This document shows, piece by piece, positions 1 to 10,521 of a stretch of DNA of 64,000 nucleotides; positions within the stretch are counted from its first letter, which is position 1; the number at the start of each line of letters is the position of its first letter. Under the pieces are notes generated by a model, which did no database searches, was not told the origin of the DNA, and was given only the letters and a program-made list of their open reading frames with translations. The position numbers were made by a program, and so were the translations under genes. This DNA comes from Rhizaria sp. SCN 62-66 (taxonomy: Eukaryota; Rhizaria, unplaced): assembly GCA_001724265.1 (NCBI GenBank), contig MEDY01000001.1:124001-188000 (forward strand), written 5' to 3'.

Positions 1-3000
1 AGCGCCGCCGTTGCAGCAGAGCCAGTGGCGGCGTGACTCAAGTGCGCGCGCAGAGCGCCGTCGCGGAGGTCGACTGTGCACACACGACCGTGTGCCGCGG
101 CGCGGGTCATCGCGCGCGAGGCCTCGCTGGGCGCGACCTCGGGCGCGAACCGTAAAGCGGCGCGGCGCGCGTAGACCTGGTGCGAGTCGGCCGGGTAGCT
201 GGTGAAGGTGTGGCGGAATACGCCCTCGCGGCGCGCGGCGTCGGGGTCGGAGCTGGCGGCGGTGAGGTGCGACTGCGTGATGAACACGTAGCCGTCGGCT
301 TGGCGCGTAATGCGGCCCACGTGGCGCGCCGTCGACGGATGCGCGCACACGCCGGCGCCGGCGACCTCGATCGCGTCGCCCTGTAGAACCATGGTGCTCT
401 CGGTACTACGCGCAGCGCCAGCGGCGCCCGTGGCGGCGAGCGCGGCGTTGCGCTCCTCGAGCGCGCGGGTGTCGCACGTCACGTCGACGGTCACCGCCGT
501 CGCGAACGTCGCCACAGGCGTGCCGGGCGCGTTGGTGCGGCGGCGGATGACCTGGAAGACGACGTGGTCGCCGACGAGGAAGCCGACAAAGGGCTGGCCG
601 AACGCGGGCGGCGTAGGCTCGGGTGGGGAGCCGGACACGCCGCGCAGCGCGCCGGTGACGAGCGGCGGGCGCGCCATCTGCGCAAACAGCACGCCAGCGG
701 GGTACTTGTGGTGCAGCGGCATGCCGACATCAAGCACGCCGAAGCGCAGCGGCGCGTCCGCGCCGCGGAGGTTCTCCTCGGGCAAGCGCGCGACGGCGCC
801 GTAGGCGAAGATGACATGCTGGTCGACCTCGGCGGCGGCTTCGCGGACCGACGCGGCGGGGTTCGGCGGCACACCGGCGGCCGCGGCGGCCTCGGCGGCG
901 GCCGAGAGATACAGCTTAAACGCTGTGGAGAGGTAAATGGACTCCTCGATCTGCTTGTCGACAAACGCGAGCACGTTGCCGGCATCGCCGAACGCGCGGC
1001 CGGCGGCGTTGGCGGCGGCCGCGGCGGCGTCCGCGCCCGCCCAGGGCTCGCCCGCAGCCGTGGCGGCGTCGATGCCGTCGGCGATCGTGGCGAGAACTTC
1101 GCGCACCTTGCTGCCGCGGACCAGAGTGACCTCGGAGACCACGCCCTTGTACCATGTGCCGCTGGGGTCGACGGAGCCAGTGCCGAACGGGGAGCCGTTG
1201 GTGACCGTGGGCTGGACGAGAGACCGCTCGCGCGCCTCTCGGGCCTCGCGCTCCTGCTCGATCCGCTCCAGACGCTCCTGTTCGCGGGCTTCGCGGCGCT
1301 CCTGGTCGCGGGCCTCACGGCGCTCGCGCTCGGTCGGACGACGCTGCTGTTGCTGCTCGGAAGCGCGATCACTGTGACTGTCGCCGCCGCGGTGGCCGGA
1401 GTCACGGTCACGGTGACCGTCACGGTCACGGGTACTGTTGTTGTTATTGTTGTTCCTATGGGTGTCGCGGCTGCTGTCGCGGGCGGCGTGCGGCATCAGC
1501 ACGTCACGCCACGACATCGCGCCGGCCTGCACGGTTGCAGCCGTCGCCGGCGGCGGCAGAGGGGGACGGGACGGCGTCGCCGCGGCGGTCGCCGCAGACT
1601 GCGGCTGCTGCTGCTTGTTGTCGTTGTGCGCGTTGTTATTACTCCCGCCGCTGCTGCGGTCGTCGGTGAAGCTGTTGTAGTCGCGCTCGCGGCCGCGCTG
1701 GCCGTCGCGCTGGCCGTGGCTGTCGCGGCGGCCGTGATCACGGTCGCGTTCGCGGTCGCCGTCGCGGCCGCGGGCGCCGTGGCCGTCACGCCGGTTGTCG
1801 TGGTCCTCGTGCGCAGGAGCAGGAGCAGCGGCAGCGGCAGTGCGGTTGGTCTTGCGCCACGCCTCGACCGGAGGCGCGAAGCTCGAGCCGGGCGTCAAAC
1901 GCGCATTCGCGGGCACAGAAGACGACGCGGTGTTGTGATCACGCTGAGGAGCCGTGTTGTGGACGTGCGAACCGCTAGCGCGCGCGGCGTTGCGGGCGTC
2001 GCGGCCGTCAAGGCTAGGGAACGTGCTGCTGCTGCTGCTAGAGCTGCTGTTGTTGTTGTTGTTGTTGCGGTGGGCGCGGTGCTGCGGCGGCTCGGGCTCG
2101 AAGTCGTCTGAGAAGTCGTTATACTCGTGCCAGCTCTTCTGCGCCACCACAGGCACAGTCATAAGCGCGGGCACGGGGGCCGGGGCGGGGGCAGCGGCGA
2201 CTGCGACAGGAGCGGGCGCGACGGGCGCGGGGGCCGGGGCAGAAGGGGGCGTCACGGGTGCATGCTGTGGTTGATCGTGGGCAGAGTGACCGTGGGCAGA
2301 GTGACCGTGGTGGGGGTGTACGGGGACCGGCGCAGGAGTCGAGAACGCAGTGTTAGCGAGAGCCGAAGGGGCTCCCATCGACACCATCTTTCCGAGTCCA
2401 CTGAGTCCGGCCCCATGGGCGCCAGCGCCGGTGGGGGCGCTGTGGACGCTGGGGCCGCGGGGCGGCGCGCCGGGGGTGCCGCGGGAGGCGCCCTGGTAGC
2501 CGCCGTACTGTTGCTGGTGCTGCTGGTGCTGCTGCTGTTGTTGTTGTTGCTGCTGCTGGTGCTGCTGCTGCTGAAGGTATTGCTGATGCTGCTGCTGCTG
2601 CTGCTGCTGATACTGATGCTGATGTTGCTGCTGCTGGTAGTAGTACTGCTGCGCGTCAACGCCACCGTGGTGATGCGCATTGTGGTGCGCATTATGATGC
2701 GCGTTATGTGCGTTGTGTCCGTTGTGTGCGGTAAGAGAGTGTTGGTCTTGCCATTGGTGACGGAGGAACGACGTCGCAGGCGCGCCGTCGCCGTGGCCCG
2801 CCGCGCCGCCCCCGTAGCCGCCGCCGTGGTGACCGTGCGCGGCGTGTTGGCCGTGCTGGTGTTGATGCTGATGCTGATGCTGATGCTGAGCGGCAGCGGC
2901 GGCGGCAGCTGCGGCAGCAGCGGCGGCGGCGGCAGCGGGGTCGACGATACCGATAGACTTCCAGCCCGAGGTGTCGGTCGCGGGGGCGCCGCCGTGGCGC

Positions 3001-3167
3001 GCGTTGCCCGGTGTGGCGGAGAAACCCGGGAAGGCGACGGCGCCGCCGTGGGGGTTGCGCGCGGCGGCGTGGCCGTGGACGGGGGTGTAGACGAGAGCTG
3101 AAGTCGAGGCCGCGGCGAAATTCTCGCCGTCGTCGTCCATCTCCGCCCAGGTGCGACCAGAGTCCAT
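1..3167 (-). CDS. Long low-complexity protein with possible cold-shock-like (CSDE1/UNR-type) C-terminal part; 3' end outside window
   Basis: The minus strand is open without any stop from the ATG at 3167 to the left edge, giving about 1055 codons; the true end lies outside. A second in-frame ATG at 3140 is also possible. The N-terminal third is prion-like: Ala run, His-Gln repeats, then a Gln/His tract at about residues 174-218. A middle part (about 455-600) is rich in Arg-Asp, Arg-Gly and Asn, followed by a charged helix of ERREAR/QER repeats (about 608-650). The remaining part is globular. It contains GDHVVFQV followed by a short beta-like segment (about residue 870) and GRITRQADGYVFITQ (about 955), which resemble beta strands of cold-shock domains in CSDE1/UNR. 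That assignment is an inference; the family remains uncertain. RNA binding is likely from the RD/RG repeats. No TAG codon occurs in the frame. Confidence 0.72.
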   Translation of the reverse strand, partial: MDSGRTWAEMDDDGENFAAASTSALVYTPVHGHAAARNPHGGAVAFPGFSATPGNARHGGAPATDTSGWKSIGIVDPAAAAAAAAAAAAAAAAQHQHQHQHQHQHGQHAAHGHHGGGYGGGAAGHGDGAPATSFLRHQWQDQHSLTAHNGHNAHNAHHNAHHNAHHHGGVDAQQYYYQQQQHQHQYQQQQQQQHQQYLQQQQHQQQQQQQQQQHQQHQQQYGGYQGASRGTPGAPPRGPSVHSAPTGAGAHGAGLSGLGKMVSMGAPSALANTAFSTPAPVPVHPHHGHSAHGHSAHDQPQHAPVTPPSAPAPAPVAPAPVAVAAAPAPAPVPALMTVPVVAQKSWHEYNDFSDDFEPEPPQHRAHRNNNNNNSSSSSSSSTFPSLDGRDARNAARASGSHVHNTAPQRDHNTASSSVPANARLTPGSSFAPPVEAWRKTNRTAAAAAPAPAHEDHDNRRDGHGARGRDGDRERDRDHGRRDSHGQRDGQRGRERDYNSFTDDRSSGGSNNNAHNDNKQQQPQSAATAAATPSRPPLPPPATAATVQAGAMSWRDVLMPHAARDSSRDTHRNNNNNNSTRDRDGHRDRDSGHRGGDSHSDRASEQQQQRRPTERERREARDQERREAREQERLERIEQEREAREARERSLVQPTVTNGSPFGTGSVDPSGTWYKGVVSEVTLVRGSKVREVLATIADGIDAATAAGEPWAGADAAAAAANAAGRAFGDAGNVLAFVDKQIEESIYLSTAFKLYLSAAAEAAAAAGVPPNPAASVREAAAEVDQHVIFAYGAVARLPEENLRGADAPLRFGVLDVGMPLHHKYPAGVLFAQMARPPLVTGALRGVSGSPPEPTPPAFGQPFVGFLVGDHVVFQVIRRRTNAPGTPVATFATAVTVDVTCDTRALEERNAALAATGAAGAARSTESTMVLQGDAIEVAGAGVCAHPSTARHVGRITRQADGYVFITQSHLTAASSDPDAARREGVFRHTFTSYPADSHQVYARRAALRFAPEVAPSEASRAMTRAAAHGRVCTVDLRDGALRAHLSHAATGSAATAA
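2512..2645 (-). repeat. CAG/CAA/CAC tract encoding Gln/His run
   Basis: On the minus strand this reads as mixed CAG, CAA and CAC codons giving a Q/H-rich tract inside the low-complexity protein. Mixed codons argue for protein-level selection or an old expansion rather than a pure recent microsatellite. A shorter alternating Gln-His tract is encoded at about 2860-2890. Confidence 0.85.
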
Positions 3168-3861
3168 TTCTGGCTATATACGGAGCAAGAAAATCAGTAG
3201 TAAAGTCGGATCAGAGCAAAGCAGTGTGAGTGGAAGGGGGAGAGAACAATAGATGAGCTATGGAGGGCGACGTGGGCTTGTGGAGTGTTGCGCCAGGCCT
3301 TCAAACTGAACTCACTCAATCAGGACAGTTCGAGTCTGAAATCAAACGTGATAGAATTACTATTCGCAAACAATTATATCAATAAAACCCACTGAGACCC
3401 AATCATTGTCTGATTTTATCTGAGATGTCGTTAGAGAAGTGACTGGCCAGGTTTGAACCTGGGCCTGACTGCGACCCAAGACGCGAACAGCTCTCCAGAG
3501 AGATCGAAAGCATGACACGACTCGTAATAACAAAAGAGAAGCCAACCATTAGAAATACATCTAGTCAAATTGTCAGCATTTAATTTCCCCTTCACGCGAG
3601 CGCGCGATGACATGCCAGATTGGGCTGACTCGAGTTGTGGTCGTCAGTAGTGGAGACACAGGACCGAAAAATGTGCAGCACCATCGATATTCACGTGATT
3701 TACAGATGATGCTGAGTCGAAACAAGTGTGTATGGAAAGGCTTACTCATAATGTATGATTAACTAGGCCTGAGTCAACTTGAAATGATATATTTTTTACT
3801 CCAAATTTGTAATCTGTTGCGGTCACTCGAAGCGGAACTGCACACTCTCTTATTTGCTCCC
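3168..3861. other. Intergenic region between two minus-strand genes
   Basis: AT-richer spacer between the 3' end of the nucleoside hydrolase gene and the 5' end of the low-complexity protein gene. It should hold the promoter of the latter. A TATATA-like stretch lies only a few bases upstream of that ATG, too close to be an ordinary TATA box. A 16-bp near-perfect palindrome (CCAGGTT, TG, AACCTGG) sits at 3447-3462; it resembles a tRNA T-arm, but no cloverleaf could be built around it. No coding exon recognised. Confidence 0.6.
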
Positions 3862-5388
3862 TCACTCGAGCGTGCTAATGTCGAAGCGCTCCGCGCCGGC
3901 GAGATCCGCCATCGCGTCGCACAGTGCCTGTCCGCGCACCCCGCGCACGAAGCGCACGACGGGCGCCACCGCCACACTGACGACAGGCCCGGCCACTCTC
4001 GCACTAGCACTAGCACTTGCAGCGGCAGTGGCAGTCGCAGTCGACCCTTGCTGTTGCGCAGAGTGGTGCTCTGCGTGGGTGATGGCGTCAACAATAGACT
4101 GCGTCTCCCCGCGGCCGTACCAGTCGACCACCAGCGTCCCCTTCGCAGGCCCCTCCGGCACGCACGCGGCCGCCGCGACCGACACGCCCGTCACCGCCAC
4201 CGTGGGCTCCGCCATCGCCATGTAGGCCGCGGCGTCGCAGATGATGAGCCCACGGCGTGAGGCCGCGTGGCTGGTGCCCTCAAGGCGGCACATCTCGCAC
4301 ACCTCAGCCTCATCCGCAGAGTTCGCCCCCTTAGCAGTGGTGCACTTGCTGTTGCTGCTGTGGCTGCTGCTCGAGGTCTTGGCGTCGGGCATCAGCGGAC
4401 AGCAGCGTCCTGTGCGCGCGAGCCTGTCCCTCGCCGCACCCAAGTAGGACGACAGGGGGCCCGCGCCGGCGGCCGCGGCGGCCACGCGTGCCTGCGTACG
4501 AGTGCTGTCGGCCGTGAAGACCCAGTACGCGCCGGTCACGCGGGAAAGGAAAAATCGGAACTTGGCCTGCGCACCCATGCCGCACGACTCAGATTTGTAC
4601 TCGCTGTTCGCGGTGTCACTGCTGGCGCCCTGTTGCTGCTGCTGCTGTTGCTGCTCTTGTTTAGCGTCGGCGGCGGCGAGAGCTGTGATCGCCCCTGGCG
4701 CCGGACCAGAGTACTCGGGAGGAAACGGCTGATCGAAGGCAAGGCGCTGGAGCGCGGACCAGGGGATCTCCGAGGCGACGGTAGCCTCCCAGGGCACGAC
4801 GGTGACGGCGCGGGGCGGGAAGGCGCCGAGACAGGCCGCCGCGGCAGGCGCGTCGGCATGCGCGTTGAACTCGGCCGTCTCGGTGACGTTGCCGCGCGCG
4901 ATGGCCGACCCGCCCATCCATGCCAGCGAGCGCACCAGGGACGGAAACTGCGGGTCAATGCGGATCGCCTCGGCGACGTTGGACAGCGGGCCGAGCGCGA
5001 GGATGTCGTAGAAGCCGGGGCGGGCGCGGGCGAGGCGGACGAGCGCCTGAGGGGCCGTCTCAGACTGCGCTTCCGGGAGGAAGCCGGGCGGGCAGGAGGG
5101 GAAAAAAGCGTGGTCGCCGAGCCCGTTGGCACCGTGGCCGGGCCAGGTGTCGATGACGGGGACGACGCCAGAGTAGTCGGTGTCGAGTCCGCGGTAAATG
5201 GGGATGTCGGCGTGGTTGAAGTACTTGAGCAGCACGCGCACGTTCTCAGTGGCCTGCGCGACGGAGACGTTGCCGAACACGGTCGTCACGGCGTGCACCG
5301 TTAAGCGCGGGTTGTTCAGTGCAAGCGCGATCGTGATGGCGTCGTCGCATCCAACGTCAGTGTCGATGATGACGTTCTGCAGCGACAT
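3862..5388 (-). CDS. Inosine-uridine preferring nucleoside hydrolase family protein
   Basis: Predicted N-ribohydrolase that splits ribonucleosides into base and ribose, a purine/pyrimidine salvage step. From the ATG at 5388 the protein is 508 aa and ends in TGA. The hallmark Asp cluster DTDVGCDD is at residues 9-16 (metal and ribose binding), followed by the strand TTVFGNVS and by HGANGLGD, all typical of the family. The C-terminal core (IICDAAAYMAMAEPTV) is where most relatives have a His-Asp pair; here it is Cys384-Asp385. The protein is longer than the usual 310-350 aa because of a Gln, Ser and Ala rich insertion at about residues 240-380 and an Ala/Ser-rich stretch near the C-terminus. 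It is divergently transcribed from the SRR1-domain gene with 249 bp between the ATGs. An upstream non-ATG extension is open but less likely. Confidence 0.9.
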   Translation of the reverse strand: MSLQNVIIDTDVGCDDAITIALALNNPRLTVHAVTTVFGNVSVAQATENVRVLLKYFNHADIPIYRGLDTDYSGVVPVIDTWPGHGANGLGDHAFFPSCPPGFLPEAQSETAPQALVRLARARPGFYDILALGPLSNVAEAIRIDPQFPSLVRSLAWMGGSAIARGNVTETAEFNAHADAPAAAACLGAFPPRAVTVVPWEATVASEIPWSALQRLAFDQPFPPEYSGPAPGAITALAAADAKQEQQQQQQQQGASSDTANSEYKSESCGMGAQAKFRFFLSRVTGAYWVFTADSTRTQARVAAAAAGAGPLSSYLGAARDRLARTGRCCPLMPDAKTSSSSHSSNSKCTTAKGANSADEAEVCEMCRLEGTSHAASRRGLIICDAAAYMAMAEPTVAVTGVSVAAAACVPEGPAKGTLVVDWYGRGETQSIVDAITHAEHHSAQQQGSTATATAAASASASARVAGPVVSVAVAPVVRFVRGVRGQALCDAMADLAGAERFDISTLE

Positions 5389-5637
5389 CTGCAGGACGCG
5401 GTACGGGCCCAATACAGCGGCGATTGGGAGAGGTGGATTGAGATGAAATGATCGTCAGTAGATGCGAAATAACGCTGTCATATTTAACATGTGGCAAATA
5501 TTTTGTTATGCAAATTATATCTCACGAAGTTGTGTCTTTCCTCACACATGCTGTATTTTCTTTTCACCCTGCAGCCTCCAACCTCGAGCAAGTCTGCGAG
5601 CCAGGATCCGCTCTCTTTTAACAGCACATAGCGCCCC

Positions 5638-7934
5638 ATGTCCGACAACGACGAGGGCGAGTGGGAGACCGCCGTGGTGTCACGCCGCGGCAAGAAGTCT
5701 GGTGGCGGCAGCGGTGGCCGTAGTGGCGCGGGCGCCGCAGCGGGTGGCAAAGCTAGCAACAAGTTCTTCACTCCAGCTTCGCTGCTAGACGCAGTGCGCG
5801 AGCAGTCCGCCGCATTTGAGGCGCTTTCTGGTACGTCTCACGTCACTAAATGGTGTATATCTTGATGTAATATATACTCTTTATGTGAATCCGACTCATA
5901 ACTTTGGATTTATCTCTTGCACATTCGCTTTACGTCGTTAAAGAGTCCGAGCAGGCTCGCCGCGTGTCGACCCTCTCCGCGTCGCTGCTTTCAACCGCTT
6001 TGGGGCTCGCGACCACGCCATTTGCCCGTGGAGCTGTTGGCGCCGTGCTTGACGCACACTCACAGCTCCGCGCGCGCCGGCCTGCGCTTGAGCGCGCTCT
6101 TTCTGCTCTAGCGCAGCAGCATCAACAACAAAACAGCGCAACAACCGGTCACAGCAACAACAGCAGCAGCAACAGTAACAGCAGCAGCGCGTCAACAAGT
6201 AGCAGTGTCGACGACTGGCGCGCACGTCTGCTCGCTGCATACGCCACTGCTCACTATCTGAGCAGCACTGCGCCGCAGGCAGCGACGCCTGCGACAGCCC
6301 CTGCGACCGCGGCAGACACTGCAGCTACGACTGCGACTTTAACTGCGACTGCGGCTGATAACGCGGACACTGCCGGCGCTGAGACTGATGCGGGTGCTGT
6401 GGTGAAGTCTCCCGGACAGTTTCCCGCTCTGTTTGCGCGGCTGCACTGCGCCGGCGTGGGCCACATCGCCACCGCGGCGTCCGCGCAGGGCCAGCTTGCT
6501 CTGTTCCTGCTCCTCGCTGCGCTCTCAGCCGCCCCAGCAGCTACAGCTACGGCAGCAGCCAACGCGGAGGCTGGTACAACTGCAACGGCAGCTGCCACTG
6601 CAACTGAGAATGCGAGCGCAGATGCTGGGACTGTGACTGGACCAGTGGAGGTGTTTGACCCTGTGCTGACGAGTCTGGAGCGCGCGGCCCTGCAGCGCGG
6701 CTTCGGCATCACAGTGCCAGCGAGCAATGACGAAGCTCGCATCCAGGCTCCCGCAACAGCAGCAGGAGCAGCAGCAGCAGCGGCAGCAGCAGCTGTCACC
6801 GCCAAGATGACTGATCTGGATGGGAGCGACTCCTCTAACAGGACTGTTGTTGTTCATGCGACCGCCTCTGCCTCTGCCTCTGTGGCTGAGGCTGCTGCTG
6901 GAGACATGGCCAAGAGCGACTTATTGCTGGTGTATCTGCCTCACTGCGGCATCGGATTGTCTTCCAACGCTATTCACGCAAACTGCCGTGCTACACAGTC
7001 ACCTGAATCACAGTCACATTCACGGGTGCTTGCCCAGGCGCAGTCAGATGCCCAGGCGCAGTGCGTCGATGTACCATTGCACCGGCTCGTGTTGGTGTGC
7101 AATGCGCTGTCTTCATCGCTCGACGCGCTGCGGTTTCCGTTCATTGCGCCCAGCGCCACTGCGGCACAAGGCTGGGACAACAGCAAGAACAGCAACACCA
7201 GCGCTAGCAACAGTTGCGCTGGTGGGGGCAGTGGAAACAGTAAGAATGCGCGCAAGCGTCGTAACAAGGGCGGCGCTGGTGCTCCTGTGGCTCCAGCGTG
7301 CAATGACTCGACTGATGTCGTCTCATCCGCTAATGCGGCGAATGCGACTGCTGATGATGCCGAGTCTGAGCAAGTTATCACGACAACGAATACTGAAGCT
7401 GTGAATGAGGAGGCTGAGGTTGATTTGTCTCGTTTCACATTTGTGCCCGCACCTGTCCGCCACCTTGCACCTCTGGCCGCCTCGTTGCTCACAGACAACA
7501 ACAACAGCAGTAAGAGTGGTAACGGCGCCAGGAGTGACTCTGCAACGACTGCTGCGACACCCCCATCAACGACGGTAGAGTTGGCTAGTGCTTTCCGTGC
7601 GTCTCTCTCACACCCGCACGCCGGTCTTGTCTCTGCGGTCACCGAAGCAACCGACTCCGCGAGTGCGACTGCGACTTCAAGTGGCGCTTCAAGTGCGACG
7701 ACGACGCTACCGTGGCTGGCAGCCGCCCGCGTCGCCGCGTTCGCGACCGTGCGCGCACTGCCCCACGGGACGAGCACTGAGGCGCTCAACGCGTTCGGTA
7801 ACACGGCGGCGCACGGATTCGAGGCCGTGCCCGTGGCTGTGGCGCGGGCACCGATGCCGGAGTACCGGGTGGGAGCGGCGGAGGGCGGGCGGCTGCAGGA
7901 CCCCGAGATCATCCCTGCATCGGTATTCCCCTAA
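5638..7934 (+). CDS. SRR1-domain protein (SRR1/SRRD family), two exons
   Basis: Exon 1 is 5638-5830 and exon 2 is 5944-7934 (TAA), joined across a 113-nt intron with a GTACGT donor; the phase-1 junction restores one frame of 727 aa. The N-terminus has the acidic EWETAVVSRRGKK segment often seen at the start of SRR1 proteins. The domain is spread over the protein: GQLALFLLLAAL, then VFDPVLTSLERAAL at about residue 300, then LLLVYLPHCGIGL at about 394 (the family's MPHC motif), then HRLVLVCNALSSS. Family members act in circadian or light signalling in plants and in heme and gene regulation in yeast; the biochemical activity is unclear. Between the core strands are Ala, Thr, Ser and Asn rich inserts that roughly double the normal length. 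It shares a short bidirectional promoter with the nucleoside hydrolase gene. Confidence 0.85.
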
Positions 7935-8403
7935 AGTTATCCAATAAGATTGAAAATACATAGCCTACTATTTAACTCTTGTCATATCTTAAGTCTGCAA
8001 GTTTATGACTTGATCTTCCAACTTGAATCGTTGATGGCAAGATTTGGTCACGATCAAAGCGAACGAATCGACCTCTCGTGGCTGGCCGTGGCAGTGTGGG
8101 TTGCGACGTCATCTTGGCGAATTTCAGCCCCGTTGACTGACTCCGCGGTTCCGTGAACCGCTTCTGTACTTGCCATAGACATACTGACATAACTCGAATA
8201 TACTTATATCTTTTCAAAATTCTATATATCCCACCCGCCATGTGTCCTGTCGGCTTCTTCTTTCCGCCTCACTCACACAACGCGCCTCGAACCTTGATCG
8301 AACGCACACAGACCTTCTCTCTTACTCCTTCCGTTCGTCTTCTTAGCCCCTTCCCGGCCCCGATCGCCTTTTTCTTCCGCGTTGCCCGCCCTGGATAAGC
8401 AAG
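7935..8403. other. Intergenic region upstream of the LMBRD1-like gene
   Basis: AT-rich spacer between two plus-strand genes. The last 150 bases before the ATG at 8404 are strongly pyrimidine-rich (CTCTCTTACTCCTTCC and similar), which fits a 5' UTR or initiator region. No exon, RNA gene or repeat was recognised. Confidence 0.5.
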
Positions 8404-10299
8404 ATGGAGCTGTGGCTGTTCGTGACGGTTCTGCTGTCGGCTGTCGCCCTGTCCTGGCTGCTCTGCTTCTGCTTCGCACGCTACTACATCGACCCTAAGC
8501 ACAAGTCGTGCCTCACGCTCTTCATGTGCTCTGCCGCGCTCGCCGTGACGGTTCTCTCTCTGACTATTATCCCGCTTGACGTCTACGCGGTATCATCTGC
8601 CCTCACGTCGATGGGCACGCAGTCTGATCTCGCCACAGTCAAAGACCTCCAGTCCGGCCTCCGCGTGCTCTATTACGTCTTTTACATCCTCGTCCTCGTT
8701 TTCGCATTCATTCTGCTCCCGTTCTCGTACTTCTACTTCGAGGAGGACGCCGGCGAGGACGCCTCCCGCGCGTCCCGTTGCGCGCGCGCGAGCAAGTTCA
8801 CCTTGGGTTTCGCCGTCATCTTCGGCGTCCTCATCGCCGTCGGCTTCCTCGTCAAGCAGGGCTCGGCGACCGAGGACACGGACGCCGACTGGCGCGACCG
8901 TCTCGTGAGCAACTTCTCCGACCTGGACCAGTTCGTTGCCTTCTGCGTCGCCATCCTCGCGTTTTTCGGTCTCGTCGGCTTCGTGCTCTACGTCGCCTAC
9001 GGCATGGTCATGATCCCGGCGGGGCTCTGGCACTCGCGCGCGGGCACCGCCGCCGTGGACCGCCGCGCGCTGCTGACTCAGCAGCAGGACCTCGAGGCGC
9101 AGGTCCGCGCCGCCGACGAAGAGATCGCGTATATCCGGGCCTCGGACAACAGCGGCGGCTCGGGCGGCGCGGGCGGCGGGCGCTACGGCGGCCAGCTCAA
9201 GTCGGCCTACGCGCAGGAGTCTGCCGCCACCCGCGGCGCGGGCGCGAGTACAGAGGCCCGCGCGGCGACGGCTGAGGTGCGCCGCAAGCAACACGCGCTG
9301 CAGATCGAGATCGAGCAGACCAACGCGGTCATCGCGCACGAGGACTCGACGGCCGGGAAGTGCGCAGGGTGCTGGCGCGCGTCGGCGCCTATTAGGTACC
9401 TCGTCGCGCTCGTCGCGTTCGGTATGAGCGCACTGCTCTTCATCCAGGTACGCTGCTGCAAAATCATGTCTAAGTGGATATTTTTGCTATATGGCATGAT
9501 TTAAAAATATCGCTTCAATATGCACATTCAAGTATGTTATTGGTATAATATATCCTAAATCTGTATCTTGGTACGAATATATATGTCACAAATTCTTGTC
9601 TCACCCTCTTTGCTGTTTTCTGCTCTTGCTCAGGTCCTGATGTCGACTGTAGACCGCATCAAGAACTCCGAGTGCAAGTGGTCCTGCGGTTTCGCGCTTC
9701 CTTCGGCGGCGTCCCCGATCTTCAACCCGATCGATCAGCTCCTTGTCGCAGTTTCCCCCGCCTTCCCCGTCGGCCTCATCTTCTTCGGCGTGTTCATCGT
9801 GTACATCTTCGCGTGCGCCATCACAGGCCTCGCCGCGCTGGGCGTCCGCGTGTTGTGTTTGAAGCTCTTCCCCGTCCGCGCGCACGGCACTCCCGCGAAC
9901 GGGCTTATTATGGGAACCTGGCTACTCATGTTCGTCGCCCTAGCCGTCACCCAGCAGGTCTTCACCATCGCGCCTCAGTACGTCTCCTTCGGCCACCAGT
10001 CGTACCCCGCGACCTCCGACACTGATCCCACCGTGGTCACCAAGAAGGCCTGCCGCCCCGACGTCACTGGACTCGTCCCCGGTACGTGCGTCTTCACCGA
10101 GATTGCCAAGTTTCTCTACCGCACGAACACCCAGATGCCCTTCTTCGGCGTCGCCCAGTTCTTCTCCACTATCTTTTTCCTCGCCGCGACGCTCGCGTTC
10201 ACGGTCTACGCTTTCTGCCGGTCAGAAAAGTCGTGGAACAGCTACAAGACGCAGACCGACGACCCTGATGCCGTCGGCTACGTCGGCCGCGGTAAGTAA
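8404..10299 (+). CDS. LMBR1-domain membrane protein, LMBRD1-like (probable lysosomal cobalamin transport protein family)
   Basis: Exon 1 is 8404-9447 and exon 2 is 9634-10299 (TAA), with a phase-0 intron of 186 nt (donor GTACGC, acceptor TGCTCAG). The product is 569 aa, close to the roughly 540 aa of animal LMBRD1. About nine hydrophobic segments are visible. The start (MELWLFVTVLLSAV), the RYYIDPKHKS loop, the FEEDAGEDASRASR loop after the third segment, the CGFALPS loop and the APQYVSFGHQSY segment match the LMBRD1 pattern. LMBRD1 works with ABCD4 in vitamin B12 export from lysosomes; that role is known of animal members and only inferred here. A cytosolic loop with a short coiled-coil (about 220-320) carries a Gly-rich spacer. 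The stop lies within GGTAAGTAA, which looks like a donor site, but other introns here use GTACGN, so the TAA is taken as the end. Confidence 0.88.
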
Positions 10300-10521
10300 A
10301 GTCTCTGAAGCGTGCGCAAGTTGTCAATCGTCCGACGCTCAATGTAAGCGACGATATATTTCAATATATTGATTTTAGAACCTCTTATCCGAATGAATAC
10401 AAAATAAACATGTATTTCGACGTATATTTTAAGAGTATAATTGACATGTTAAACACCTAAATAACAGATTGGCATCTGACACACACAGCAGCTAGCTATT
10501 GTGTCGTATAAAAGAGCGGCA

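Noticed and set aside
564-2111. 515-codon plus-strand frame
   Set aside because: Mirror of the minus-strand low-complexity gene; hydrophobic runs come from complementing RD, QQ and NN repeats.
3441-3510. Possible tRNA from a T-arm-like hairpin
   Set aside because: The loop has the wrong size for a T-loop, and no matching acceptor, D or anticodon arms were found on either strand.
10291-10300. GGTAAGTAA at the LMBRD1-like stop as a donor to a further exon
   Set aside because: Protein length already matches the family, and window introns use GTACGN.
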